Assembly: GCA_013397865.1 (NCBI GenBank)
Contig: VZTI01005061.1
Coordinates: forward strand, 3,602,902 to 3,666,901
From: Struthidea cinerea
Lineage: Eukaryota > Chordata > Aves > Passeriformes > Corcoracidae
Direction of reading: 5' to 3'
DNA: 64,000 nt
Position 1 is the stretch's first letter. Each line of letters starts with the position of its first letter. The notes under the pieces are model-generated. The model saw only the letters and a list, made by a program, of their open reading frames with translations, had not been told where the DNA came from and searched no databases. The position numbers and the translations under genes are program-made. Shown here one piece after another: positions 1 through 12,725 of this stretch.

Positions 1-403
1 ATAAAAAAACCTTCTTATTAAAATCACAGCCAGGGCAAAGACCTTAAAGGTAAACCCAAAATGTTTTCAGTAGAAACTACAAAAAATGGTACAAAATCTG
101 GAAAAGAAAAGATGTTTTTCAGAGGTATTTTGGTTGATATGTGATACTAATTAATGAGATTTATTAGTGTTCTTGTTGTCATTCATATGGCAATTGCTTC
201 AACTAGCCCCAATCAAGAATCAGAATCCTGCTCAGGTGATATCTTTACCCAAGTATAAAACCCTGTGTTTGCCCCAAATGGATGGCAAGCTAACTTTAAT
301 GGGACAAATGCTGAAATAGTTTGCTGAATGGCAATTGATTTTAATCTGTGCTTAAAGTTAGTGTGAACTAAATGGTCTTTCTCATATTGGACTTTTTTTC
401 CCC
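1..403. other. Non-coding flank, nothing recognised
   Basis: AT-rich sequence with no gene, RNA or repeat that I recognise. A short minus-strand open frame (213-446) runs into the neighbouring LTR and has no family resemblance. It is probably intergenic or intronic. Confidence 0.6.
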
Positions 404-409
404 TCCACC
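404..409. repeat. Putative target-site duplication, left copy
   Basis: The 6-mer tccacc (7-mer ctccacc if 403 is included) lies just before the LTR edge and recurs at 985-990 just after the other edge. This is what retroviral integration leaves. The LTR ends are mutated: the first two bases are not TG, and the terminal A of the expected CA appears lost. The exact duplication length is therefore uncertain. Confidence 0.5.
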
Positions 410-532
410 CATGGTGGTTTATCCCCAGCTGACAACTAATTACCACTCAGCCACTTGTTCACTCCCTTCTCCTTGGTGGTGTGGTGGGGAGAACTGGAAA
501 AAAGTAAAACTTGTGGATTGAGATAAGAACAA

Positions 533-538
533 CTTAAT
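533..538 (-). promoter_or_regulatory. Degraded LTR polyadenylation signal
   Basis: The minus strand reads attaag where related LTRs, as I remember them, have attaaa, just before a T-rich downstream element. The one-base change would weaken poly(A) use. Confidence 0.4.
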
Positions 539-713
539 AATTGAAGCAATACAAAATAAAGAATAACAACGGCAATAATGACAATGATAAAAATAATTGT
601 AATGAAAAGGAAAGAAATAAAACCCAAGGAAAATAATACAACCACTCACTATCCCTCGACTGATGCCCAGCCAGTCCCCAGGCAGCTGTTGGTGTCACCC
701 CACCAAATTCCCC

Positions 714-725
714 CAGTTTGTACAC
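714..725 (-). promoter_or_regulatory. Degraded LTR TATA-box site
   Basis: The minus strand reads gtgtacaaactg where the family, from memory, has a tataaac-type core. The TATA box seems lost, so this copy is unlikely to drive transcription. Confidence 0.35.
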
Positions 726-984
726 TGAACATGATGTTCTGTGGTATGGGACATCCCTTTGGCCAGTTTAGGTCAGCTGTCCTCACCCTGCTCCCTCCCA
801 GTTTTTTGTGCACCTCCTCACTGGCAGATTGTGAGACACTGAAAAGTCCTTGACTTAGAGACGCACTATTTAGCAACCCCTAAAACATCAGTGTGGTATC
901 AGCATTAGTCTCATACTAAATACAAACACAGCACTGTACAGCTACTAAGAAGAAAATGAACACTATCCCAGCCAAAGCCAGGAC

Positions 985-990
985 TCCACC
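985..990. repeat. Putative target-site duplication, right copy
   Basis: tccacc directly follows the LTR and matches 404-409. Confidence 0.5.
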
Positions 991-3900
991 TAAGCTTTCC
1001 TTTGTGTTATAGATATTTCTGGAAATTGTATATTCTAATTGAATTATGCACAGTATTTAGAAACATGATACCAAGTGCATGCTCGGAGATTTTAAAAACT
1101 GATATAATATAAATACCTAGACTGCAGTGTGGATTGGTTCAGTCAAATTATTTATGTAAAATGGATCTGTAAAACAAGATATCCATAAAAGTCAGGTCTT
1201 TGCCTTTTGGTTTTTAGACAATTCCTCTTGAAATTCACAAGGAAGGGATTAAAACTTTGATTTTCAACAGAGGTTTCATTACATGTGACAGCTAAAACTT
1301 GAACTATGACAAATCTGAGACCAAAAAACCCACAACTATTCTTCTCTGTCTTACTGTTTAGTTTTCTAGTCCAGCTCTTTTCCAAGAGGATAGTTGTGCT
1401 CTTTTAATTGCCATGGGTCACTCTTATATCCAGACTTATCCTGACCTTCAAGCATGATGAGTCCTTGCAGTTACAGCAATGCAATAACCATACTCATGAG
1501 TTCTGCCAGCAACCAATTACTCCAAAGGCAAAAGGACCACTGTGAGCCAATATCCACAAAGGTGTTCAGATCTTCACCCTCTGTGAAATGGACCTAGACA
1601 ACTCTGTTCCGTTCCTGGCATAACTTGCTGCAGCTGTCAGGTATTTGCTGTGTTTGTAAACTAGTGGTTTTAATCACAGTACAGATTCCATCTCAGTCAT
1701 CAAAGATAAATGCTTTAACAGTGCACATGTCTAATTCTATCTATAACATCATCAGGAGCTAAGTTAGAGTCCTTGAGCATGTGATGACAGTTAATTAACT
1801 GCGGTCACGGGTGGGTTAATTTTACTGAGAAATCTTGAGCACTGAAGGCCTCTGTAATTTGCTGTATCCCTTTTTCCTCAGGAGAACTGATCCTGAGCTA
1901 AACTTCAAAAAATTCATCATAAAAATATTACCATAAAACAAGATAAGAAACACAAATCCCTCTTCAAGAAAATAAATAAAACATCAGGTTTTATCAGTCT
2001 CCTCTAATTAACATGGCAACCGTTCCATTCCTTCCTGGAGCCTCCAGAGCAAATGATGTCAGGTGGTGACATGATGCAAACACCCTGGTGAAAAAGGGAA
2101 GCAGCTGGTGTGTGTTTGAAGGGGGAGTTATTTCCTAGCAATTCAGACTCCTCTGGAACTCATCTCACACCTTTTGCAGATAAATAACTTACACATGCTG
2201 ACAACATGTCACCTTTGGAGAAATTACAGTATGTATAGTATGCAAATGATATACAGTCACTGTGCATTTTGATTTCTTCCCATTTGCAGGAATGGAAAAG
2301 ATATACAAGAACATAAAGAGAAGCACAGAGGACTGGGTAGCCACAGGCAGAGAAAGCCTTCATTAGTAAGTGAAGTTCTTGTGTGACAGGGGAAGACACC
2401 CACATCTGATGTTTTGATAACACAGTTACAGACATGAGACTGTTTTACACTCCTCTTATCCCAAATCCACATCTGTGCAGCTTAAGAAATAGCTGATAAA
2501 CACACATGATAAACAAATGGGTGACTACATGACCTACATTATAAGAAGGGTTAAATAACGGGATCAAAACATCATCTTCAGTCCTTAAAACCTGTGATAC
2601 TCTTTTCTGCCCCTTATAGTGATAAAGTCTGTCCCACACTCTGAATATGGGGTGTCACACACCCCACAATATGGGTCTTTCCATCCACTTCCTGACTAAA
2701 TGGCTGAAGCCTATCCCAGGACTTCTCTAAAACAAGTTCAACAGCCTGCATTTTGTTCCCATTGAAGAGCATCTACGGATGACTGCAACAAGTGATTTGG
2801 AATATGCTTTGCCAACAGAAAAACTTTGGTGTTTACTTGTACAGGTGAAGATCTTCTTCAGCAGAGATCTAATCCAAGTGTTAATGCAACATGACTCCTT
2901 CCCTTGACTTCAATTCTATCCAGATCACAGGAATTTTCCTAAACTGCTTTGAAATCTTTGCCAAGTCATTTTCCAGGGTATATAGTAAGCAGACCAGGAG
3001 ATGGTCCACACCATCTGGTGAGACTCCTCTGAAGCTTTGAAAAGCTGGAGCATATGTAGGTTGTAAACCCTGAAGCAGTTGTACAAAGCAGTGACAGCTA
3101 CACATGTGCATTATTCCCTCACTGATAACTGAGGAGATGGACAGCTGGTGACCCAGGTCAGAGCGCAGCAGATGACTACAGAGCATCCACCACTCAAGGC
3201 TGCTCAAAGAAGATAAAAATTCTGAATATAAAGATCTTTCTTTCTTTGCTTTCCCACACATTTTGCCATTAGACAAGCAGTCATAGGATTTGTCAGCGTA
3301 GGAATGCACTAACAAGTGAGGGCTGAAGCCCGGTAGTTCAGGCACACTGCTGCCAACACACCCAGAGGAAGCACAGAGAGAGGATGGACTGAGCCCAGGC
3401 CTGGTTGTGCAGGCAGGTCCTGCCACACAGGCTGGGGCAACCTGTGTAGATTAATAACAAGGACTGTGCAAAATGACTGCCCTTTTTTAGCCTGTGCCCT
3501 TGTTTACTTGGGAACCATTGCAAGAGGTAAGGGATTATAATTACCAAGCAAGAGATAATGACAACAGTGGAAAGGAAGAGAGCTGATTTCTGGTCATTAA
3601 AAATGGCAAAGTACAGCTTGCTGTGCCCATTACCAGGAGACAAGCAATGATATGATAAAAATTCCTTTAAAGTCACTGGTGGGTTTAAATTTCTGCCTTT
3701 ATAAAAGAAATTCAAAGAGAAAAGTTAACAACAGGTGAAAACACAGTTGGATTAGGGGAATGAGTGCAGCTGGAGTAGGGGAAGATATTAGGATGTGCAA
3801 CAGACATAACAAAACACCAGCATACATCTTTGGTGCTGAGAAGGATCTAGCCTGAAAGCACATAGCAGAAACTGCTGATTCGATGAGGATTTTTCCAAAA

Positions 3901-5788
3901 GGCCAGAAGTTTACAACTGAGTCACAAATTGTACACAACAGTTGAGGCACCGATAACAACAAAGAACGAAAGAAAAACAACCCACAATGCAAATAATTGA
4001 CAGCTCATGACTGAATCCAATACAAAATGCAATAAATTAAGGTCTTTGAGATGGCATGCAAGTCTGTTTATCCGATTACAAAGGCAGTCCCAGAGAATTT
4101 GTTATTCATTTAGCATCATGGACTACCTTAGCACAGCATGTTGCCAAACGTTTAATTTAAAAGACATTACTCCAGAGTATGTTATGACATGTTTTACAGA
4201 TTAAAGAAACATCTCTTAAAATGGAACTTGTTACAGAATCTGTGCTTTCTTCTGATTTCTTCAAAATTGTCAGACTCTGCATGAAAGGTTGATTTTTGGG
4301 AAAAACAGCAGCAGCAGCAAACAACAACTCATATTAGCATTCTGACTTTGATGGACTATTTAAGGAGCATATGGTCCTGATTGCCAGCATGCTTGTTTGA
4401 AAACACCTAAAATATTATATTCAGTTGCATGGCACAGACGGTAGAAGGATGAATACTTTTCTTTTTTTAATTTTCTTTTTTTTCTTCAAAGAAAGCAACT
4501 CTGGAGCAGATTGTAAATTACACTGGAACTTAATTCATACCCAAAGACTTCTAGTTTGCTGCAAGATATCCCATCACACATGTCATATTGACTCTTTGCC
4601 ATTCTGCCACAGTGCAGATTACTGCCTGAACTGATGCAGAATTAGCAAGCCACTGTTCTCTCAGCCTAATAAACTGCAGCCTATAGCTACAACGCGCTGT
4701 GCTAGCCGTGAACCTCCCAGTGACAGAAAGACTAATCCCAGTTCTTCAAGTACTTATGGAGAACTGCAAACCATTCTTTTCAGCCTTTTGCCCTAAAAAA
4801 AAGTGAGTTCAGTGGTCTTTCTTCTTCAGGTCCAGAACAGTAATTCTTCAAGCTTCTCCTGTAATGTCAGTAATGAGTAATCCCTTCACATATTTCCATG
4901 CAAGAAGAGGAGTGTAGCCTATGTGTAAATCATTTTTTCGTGTGGAATCAAGCAGGCTATTTTATTAGCAATGGTGTTTGCAGGGTGCATTTAATGATCT
5001 GGGCATATTTACTTTGAAGAGGGATCTACAAATGGACTTTTTCAAATGGAACAAACCAAATGAGAAAACAGATCCGTCACTCAACCAGCATGGGGAAAAA
5101 GAAACAAAAATAATTACCAAAAATAGGAAAGAAGAATTTTCAAAAATTGCATAAAATTACTCTTCTTTTTCCCCACTTTCATTTCTCTGAAAGTAGAAAA
5201 AATATCCTTGATTTATTTCTAGCATTGTTTTACAATTTAAGAATAATTCTGAAACTTCCGAGTGAGACTACTTTGACAACAACAGCACCAGGGACCAAGA
5301 GAGACAGACTGAAAGCAAGTCCATTAAATTCACTACCTATTTACACTCCTGGACTGTAACTTAACAAATAAAAATCTTTCTGAAATTACAACAACATTGG
5401 AAACTTGCAACATCATTGCAAGTGCAACAAAGAACATCCTGGCATAAAACAACTATAAAGAAAAATAAGAGATCAATACATTTTTAGACGGATGATAGAA
5501 GAGCCAATGAAATAATTTGGGCAGAATGATATAAGGCACATTAAAATAGCCTTATCGATGCATGTCTAGGTGCCAATACTGTCATTTAAGGTGTACCTAA
5601 CTTCAAGCATTCTGATTCTGATCAATACGCTCTCCTTTCTGAAAAAGAGATTAACCACCAGTGATAGATGACTACTTTTTATCCATGTTCAGTATAATAC
5701 CTGATCCACCATTTTCAGTCAGCATTTCCAAGGACGTGATAGAGGTCCCTATTTAATCTTTTGTCAGACTCTGGAAGGCCCCAGAGGA
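991..5788. other. Non-coding stretch, no gene recognised
   Basis: AT-rich, unique-looking sequence. It includes the longest frame here that is not low-complexity (minus strand, 2881-3426, 181 codons) and an overlapping 125-codon frame (3338-3715). Neither has a recognisable domain, and codon content looks unselected. A short hairpin (ggggtgt / acacccc) sits at 2649-2665. No tRNA, rRNA or clear transposon was seen. Confidence 0.6.
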
Positions 5789-5817
5789 CAGTCAATAAAT
5801 ACTTGTCGATGAATACT
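5789..5817 (+). repeat. Possible L2/MIR-type 3' tail
   Basis: A cagtcaataaatacttgtcg stretch followed by atgaatac resembles the shared 3' tail of L2/MIR-type elements (about cacttaataaatgcttgttg, then a short tandem). Only about 30 bp is convincing, and the body of the element is not recognisable upstream. It could be chance. Confidence 0.3.
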
Positions 5818-6747
5818 CCAGAGGCTGGGCTAGAGTTGCATTTAATTTCCCACTGGAAGAACTGCTTTTTCATGTCTTGTCCTGAAATGACAGAGTGAAG
5901 TGTGTAGACTTCCAGGTGTTAGTACATAAATCAAGCGCTGGACACTGTATGCAGAAGATGTTTTCAGAGCACGTGCAGGTGGGTCTGGCTGCAAAACCCC
6001 ATGGTTCACACTCTTCCTGGAATGAGAGATGAACTCTGGGGACCTGGCAGCTCTTGGTTGCGATCTACAAGATGTTTTGAACTCTTTGTCTCTGATCTCA
6101 GCTCAAGAATTTGCCATCACAGGAGAACGAAATAAAACCATCCACTTTTCAAAGAAATGAAAGAGTTGCACACCAACCACTTGCTTCCTGTATTAACTTG
6201 TGCTTCTCATTGCTCCTTGCAGCAGTTTCTAAGGGTCTTCACACAATGGAAATGAAACATTTGTGAACTCCTCAGGCTATTCAAGCACATGGAACCAAAC
6301 AAAACCCTGCTGCTATCACACAGAATAGCAAGCATTCTTATAAGTTTCCCATCCCTGAAAATATCTGATGGAACAAGCGTGTCTTGCATAAAATCAAAGC
6401 AGACCCATGTATGCATCTGGTGCGATAGGAAGCTTCAAGGTACACGAGGTCCTTGCCACAGGGAATGTGTGCTGCCAGTACTTGTGCTGGTGTCTGACTG
6501 CGAACAGGAATTGTTTTGCTCAGTATTTCTTTAATGCTTTATATGGCACTCAGCTACTGAATGCACCAAGCCTACCACTATCAGTGTTCAAGAAGTTCTA
6601 GAAAAATTCTTTAGAGAACTGCTCTTCTCACATGAGCATTTTATTTGTGAAATGCTTTATGTTAGCAAAATCCAGGGCTGGTATGAGACAGCGAATGAGT
6701 ACAGCTGGCACCTGGAGTATGCTGAAATAGCCATGTTAGCATTTCGA
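5818..6747. other. Non-coding stretch, nothing recognised
   Basis: Only short overlapping frames on both strands, without family resemblance. No repeat is recognised until the duplicated segment that follows. Confidence 0.6.
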
Positions 6748-7030
6748 TGTGCTCAAGCAGCCCCTTCTGGGTATAAATTTGGCCATGTTTTTAGTAGAAG
6801 GCCCCAGATATTGTATCAAGGCCATGGTGTGTGCTCAAGCAGCTCCCCGTGGCCAAAGCCTTGGGCCAGTTGCCATCGAGAGTGTCCCACTGGTGAGGTG
6901 GGTGCACCTCACCTGCCAGGCAGAGACGTGGGGGCTGGGGCTGGCCACCTGCATGAACCTCTTTGCTGGTACACCTGCCATGCAGACATGCAATTGGAGA
7001 GCTCTAATGGATTGTATCCAACCAACTCCC
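6748..7030. repeat. GC-richer segment with internal duplication
   Basis: The 14-mer tgtgctcaagcagc occurs at 6748-6761 and again at 6830-6843. Each copy is preceded by a gccatg motif (near 6731 and 6822) and followed by C-rich sequence, so the 82-bp offset looks like an imperfect tandem duplication with indels. The segment is richer in G and C than its surroundings and ends at a simple T/G tract. It may be a fragment of an interspersed repeat, but I cannot name a family. Confidence 0.4.
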
Positions 7031-7035
7031 AAATA

Positions 7036-7200
7036 TTTCTTTTTTTTTTTTTGTTCTTTTTTGTTTTTTCTTTTTGTTTTGTGGAGTTCTTTTTGTTGGT
7101 GGTGGTGGTCGTGGTTTTTTTTTTGTTTTGTTATATTTTGTTTTGTTTTTTGTGTGTGTGGTTTTTTTGGGTTATTCTGGTTTGTTTGGGGTTTTTTTGC
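7036..7200. repeat. T/G-rich low-complexity tract
   Basis: Long T runs interrupted by G, including TTTTG-like units, a short (GGT)n, and gtgtgtgtgg near 7151. Translation through it gives Phe/Val-rich peptides on the plus strand and Lys/Asn/His-rich ones on the minus strand. This explains the apparent long open frames at 6652-7257, 6749-7222 and 6835-7239. Confidence 0.85.
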
Positions 7201-10200
7201 ATTGCACTGGTTGGTAATATGAAAAACCTGGCAATCCAACCTTTCATGTACTACTGATGGATGCAGTAATCACCGGCAAGGCTTATGCCCAAATGCCAGT
7301 GGATAATGCACCTAACACATGCGACCCTTCAGTAAGCAGCCTGAGTTTAACTGCTGCTTATCTCTGAGATTTCCCAGTGGCATCTTTATACCATAAGCGA
7401 GGTGTTATCAGCACTTGCTAGGGACCACACAAATGCATCACTTCTTAGCAAGGATCCCAGGAGCCCAGAAAGAGTTTGAAGGAAAGATGATACTGCCATC
7501 ATTTCTGTTTTATCTAGAAACCATTGTGATTTTCAGTTCCCTTTCCTTTAGGATGCAGCACACGACTGGTTGTAGGATATTTTTGGGAGTGACACAGTAT
7601 GATTTAACACAAGAATAACTGAAAGAGGCTTGTGTGGAGGACTGTTTTACCCAGTAATTCTGTTTGGGTGGCAGTTGGCGGTAGCTACTGGTACTGGTAG
7701 GTATAATCATACAATAAGTTCACTCTGCAGAACAAATAATAATGCTGAAAACTAACATCGATACATCTCAGCTTCAGGCACTGGGAAAAAAAAAGAAGTG
7801 GCAGGATGTTTTAGAGTAAGTTTATAAAGAGACAAATAATTCAAGGTCAGTCACAGCAGTGTTGTTCCTAAGAAAATGGATTTTAAAATTCACTTCTAAT
7901 GTTAGGATATATTTTACACTGGAATTTGGATTCCAGTAGAGTTGACAGGATCACCCTGCAAGGACAGTATTTCTGTTTCCCATGCCTGGAGTCAATAAAG
8001 GACATAACTATGGTATTTTGAAATCCTCGAGTTATTACTTGGCTTAAGTCACACATTTTCCTTTGGTTGCTTGGTCTGTGATACATCCCAAATTCTCCCA
8101 TGTAAAAAATGCTTTTCAAAGAATTTGTAAGTGACTTAGTGACAGGTCCCAGAGTACTATCAGTTGGGTAGAATTTATTATATTTAACACAAAGAGCAAT
8201 TTTGGCAGTATCTGTCAAAAGAGTACGGGTGATTGCCTGTTATGAAAAAACACATGCAGTGAAGGAAGTACGGAGTTGCAGAGTGCTGCTTCTCCAGGGA
8301 AATGACCTGCCTGCCCATATTTTGGCTCATTTGTCTATGGTGGTCTCAGCTTCTGAGTAGCCATGTTTAGCTAATCTGACATGAACACATGTCACTGCTG
8401 GTCTGGATTCTTAGTAGGGCTAAATAGGATTTCAACCTCTGAAATATATCAGGAATCAGAACAATTTTGTTATTACTTATTTTTAAAGGACTAATTCCCA
8501 TAACTGATGAGCACGTTTTCAATTAAATAAAACAAATAAAAATTAATTTCTTATTTATTTATGATTATAAGATATTACCAGGACACAGAAAGGAAAAAAG
8601 AAAACAGAAAGGTGTATCATAAAGAAAAGGCCAACATAAAAGAATTCTAGACAATAGTCTGATACTTAATATGTTAATAAAGCCAAATCATGATGTAAAG
8701 TAGCAATCCAGACACCACCTTTAAAGACTGGAGTGTCAGCTGATAATTTCCTCCAGCATCCTCCATATTGCAGGCTAAATAACTTTGACTCTTTTATTTA
8801 CTCTTGATTTTGAATTTGTGCTTTGGAAGATATGAGTCAAGTATTGTCTGCATCTCTGCATCAAGGCTGTAATTCTGATTTGATCTACTTTTCAAAAGGT
8901 TTCCAGTCTTTGATTTCCAGGTATGGAGAATTCAACATAGCTCTAGATGAATTATTCCAACTATTAAACTACCTTTTATCTCAAATAGGCATCGTGACCT
9001 TAGTATTAAAGAGTCAAAAGTCTTCAACTTCCTTCCATCATGTACAGTTTTCTGATACAGATCAGCAGTCTGCTTTCAGATGTCTTTTTGCTTTGCCAGT
9101 ATTTGTTGACCTTATCCAAATCATATCCCTTTCATGTCTACACCCAAGAATCAGCTGCAGTGTCCTGATTCTCCTGCTCAGGTCAGGTCTGCTGTACCTA
9201 GAAACCCTTCTGTAGGCCAATGTTGACCCTACCTTGTATCAGTGGAACTCCTCCACACAAAAGCCACATCCCTCCTAAATAAAAATGGAGCATGCACCAA
9301 GACCTTTTTAGTCAGGTATATCATGTCAAGCTTTGAACTGACAAACATGTTGGTTAAGCTATCAGATCACACCCCCACAGAGAGTTTGTTTCCCAGCAGT
9401 CAGTATTCCTTCTCTGAACCAGTGCTTGGTGATACGTGCACTGCCCTCTGAAGAGCTGTCACATTAATAAACTGAAATGGAAAAATGGCTGCTTCTTCAT
9501 CTTTGGCATTCCTTTTCCATTTTTTTTACTCTCAAATAAAAATAGTAAATTCTTTGACTCCTGTACTGAATTAAGACCTAGTAGCAGATCTGAAATATGT
9601 AATCCTATCTCCAGTCACAGTTTCTGGGACTTCACTCAGCAGTGAGCCAGTGCTGGGCACTTGACTCTGAGACCAGAACTCCCATTTTCAAGGCAGATGA
9701 GATCATATGGTGATGTCATCTGAGAGCCTGGAAAACCTCTGGAAATTACCCTGTATGAGAAAAATAATTTACAACCAAAAGAGGAAGTGTAAGATGTCTT
9801 CCATACTTAGGTTTTAATACTGGCATCAAGTTTACACATACAAAAATGCCCAGAAACAACAATAAAAAATTATTGAAGACATAGGGATGCTTAATTTTAA
9901 ATTCAACATTTAAGTATCAGAATGGTCTTGTTCATTAGCAGGGCTTAATATACCTACTTAGAGAAGCTCTAAATAATATGTTTCAAGACTCATTGCCCAC
10001 ATTTATGCTTAACTTCGAAATTTTGCCAAAAGCTAAGAAAAAATTATTTAAAAATCTGTTTAAAAGAACTTGTCATGAGGGTATAGTTTCAGGTCAATAT
10101 AGACCCTGACTTTGCCTAACTTACTACTGCTTTTGAATTTGTGCCTTGGAGGATCTGAGACAATTGCCTGCACAAAGCATTAAAATGTGAATTCAGATCA

Positions 10201-12127
10201 ATTCATATACATGATGGATTTAAAATACTTAGCAATATGAAAGATAATGAAAAAAAATTAATTTTGCTATCTTGCCACTGTGATAATTTGATGCATTAGG
10301 CACAGCTCATTCTTGTTAGGAAACATTGGCTACTATAATAATTTTTGAGCTTGCATAATGCAAGAGGCAATAACTTGGGAAAAATACACGTGTTGGTTGA
10401 TAATAGATTCAAGAGCACATTTTTTTCCTTTCCTCCCCCCCCTTATCAAAGAGGATTAATCTTTGTCTGGTGCTTAGCAGCCAAAGACAATAATGTGTAT
10501 AAAATTAAATGGGAATTACTTTAGAATTTTAGATGAAAAATTGTTTTGGGAGAAAACTGATAAAAATAAGGTCAACTGTCAGCATTGAACAGCAATACAA
10601 GCAAATCCAGAACCAACAAGCAGTAACCTCAGCAAGACAAAGATCATTTTACAAACTCACTATTTTTCCAAATTTGCAGGTTGAGTACTTAATAAAAAGA
10701 AGATTTGGGATTTGTACATGGATTTAAAAAAAATTAAAATCACTGATTTAATGAGGATTTGGATCACCAGCAATACACAGACAGTCAGAGAATTGAGTGT
10801 AGGAGATGAACATGATAATAACAAATGAAATCTTGTTTAAAATTTGGGGACCTGGCAGGTGGTAGGTAATTAATGCTCCAAGGAGAACTATGTTGCAAGT
10901 CAATAGATATAACTAGTTTCATTTAGGAGATAAGAGGGGTAACACAGGAGAAACACTGGCTCTACCCAACTCTCCTGACAGCCATTTTCTAACTTTTTTG
11001 GATCCTATAGATCCCTCGGCAATCCCTGACTGCTTCCCAACTCCCACTACTAGAAATCTTTACTCAGTATCTAACCTGCACGTAGCTCAATTCAGTACAA
11101 GTCTGTGGCTTCCCAACCTGTCCTCAGAAATAGCTTTATTCTCTTTGCCTTTTCAGTGATATTTTTAACATTTGGGGAGCACCACAGCAACTTCCTATGC
11201 ATTTTGTTTTCCTGAACTGAAAATCTCCAATTTCTCTCTCATCTTTCCTCATTTTATAGCTTTGTACATCCCTGTCCTCTTCTGGATTCTCCTCATTATG
11301 TACCTACTGTATATAAGGATAGCTTGAGTTAGGAAAAAAAGTATTGTCCCTTTTCCCATTTTACTGACATATTAAATGCTTTGCTTCAAAGAGTGTTGAG
11401 GTGGGAACAAGCCAAATATGAATGCGAAAGAGATCTGAGCACTTTTAGAGAGTAATGCCTGTTCTAGGATTTACCCAAGAAAGTTTCATTTTTTCAGAGA
11501 AATTGTCCCTCCCCCTTCAGTGCTCACTCCAAATTATTCAACATCCATAGAACTTATTAAAATCTTTCAATTGATTTTGAGGGGCTTTAGAATACTTCCT
11601 TCACCCCCTCTCCCAGTAGCTGATGGCTGTTGTGAGTGATTAGGGAAGAAGTACTAATGAAACTCTTCTATATTTCTATAGTTCTTCCATTCCATGTGAA
11701 GGAATCAGAAATGTTTGTGCTTGCCTAAGATGAAGACCATTTGAAATATATTTGTGATTTATACAAAGCCCTCTTCCCATTGAAATCACCTCGAACTGCA
11801 CGGTTTTTCACATCTACATTATCCTTTTATGGACTACACTCACTGCAAAACCGTGAGAAAACTCTTTGACCTAAATATACATGCAGAGTAATGTATATTT
11901 CTAAATATCATAGTGATATGTTACACAAGTCTCCAAAACTAGTTCATATCTGGCTGTGCATGATAACTACAGGTGTGACACAGGGTGTGAAATAAGGAAA
12001 TATAAAAGCTCTAAATGTTGCGTCACTATTTTACAGGGAGGAATTTCCCAGAGACATTTTTCCTTGTAGGCATTACTCAAAATGTCCTATTTTCACTTAG
12101 GAAATTTTTTTTTGCATTCCTATCCAG
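7201..12127. other. Non-coding stretch, no gene recognised
   Basis: AT-rich sequence. The longest frame (plus strand, 8823-9215, 130 codons) is Leu/Ser/Phe-rich with no recognisable motif and no plausible splice context, and I treat it as spurious. A short C run occurs at about 10434-10442. No clear transposon was found. Confidence 0.6.
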
Positions 12128-12235
12128 CTTGTAGTGATATTAGTGGCCGTTTTTGTAGTTGCTTCTGTTGGACCTGGATACTCATTTCACTGTTAATCCC
12201 CATGAACACATCCATCTACATCCTACATATCTCAG
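12128..12235 (+). other. Pseudo-exon candidate, plus strand
   Basis: A 108-bp segment sits between a good acceptor (T-rich tract ending tatccag at 12127) and a strong donor (cag|gtaagc, 12236 on). The third reading frame is open throughout (Cys/Ser/Trp/Ile-rich, no known family) and the other two contain stops. Such acceptor/donor pairs arise often by chance in introns. It could be a lncRNA exon or nothing. Confidence 0.2.
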
Positions 12236-12725
12236 GTAAGCCCTTTAGCTCTTAGAAATGCAACTCTAATCCAAATTTTGGGCCTGACAAGGGGCTCATA
12301 GGAATCATGGTAAAAGTAAATACTAGGGGATCCAATTCTTTGTTCATGAAGGAAGTGTCAGACAGCGGGTAATCTGTGTTTGACTTGTCTTGATGGAAGA
12401 AGATGCAACCTCACACAGCAGCTGGAATGAGCATCCTGTGGCTCATATATTCTGCCAGTAGACACACAGCCTCCCAGCCACAAATGATCAGAATAGGATA
12501 AAAGCAAATCTCCCTAATCTCACCTCAAGCATCATGGTTTTGATACTCACTTTTGATTTCATTTTCCCCCAAATCACAACTAGTAATTCCCATAACACTG
12601 GTTGTAAAAGGAATAATTGATTTTGGTAATTTTTAAAAACTTTTTTTGTCCTTTTGTAAACCATGACAATACAATAACCAAGAGATCAACAAAAGATCAA
12701 TCTGCTGCACAGGGAAGCCTCTTAC

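Larger units (their letters stand above)
410..984 (-). mobile_element. Solo LTR of an endogenous retrovirus, antisense
   Basis: On the minus strand this reads as a complete LTR of about 575 bp from a family I recognise as widespread in bird genomes. Landmarks in minus-strand order are: a U3 start with a ggctttggctgggat-type block (about 965-982); the caaggacttttcagtgtctc block (833-852); a TATA-box position that now reads gtacaaa instead of tataaa (about 718-724); a T-rich stretch with scattered ATT triplets (about 540-640); a degraded poly(A) signal, attaag for attaaa (533-538); and a U5 end with the ccccagctgacaact block on the plus strand. Flanking tccacc copies support one integration. 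No gag, pol or env lies beside it, so it is a solo LTR left by recombination between two LTRs. The loss of the TATA and poly(A) consensus suggests it is old and inactive. Family name and ERV class are not assigned here. Confidence 0.85.

Noticed and set aside
6652..7257. 201-codon plus-strand frame, plus overlapping 157- and 134-codon frames
   Set aside because: They depend on translation through the T/G-rich tract, giving Phe- or Lys-rich low-complexity peptides with no domain.
8823..9215. 130-codon frame, plus strand
   Set aside because: No recognisable family, no splice or promoter context; length within chance expectation.
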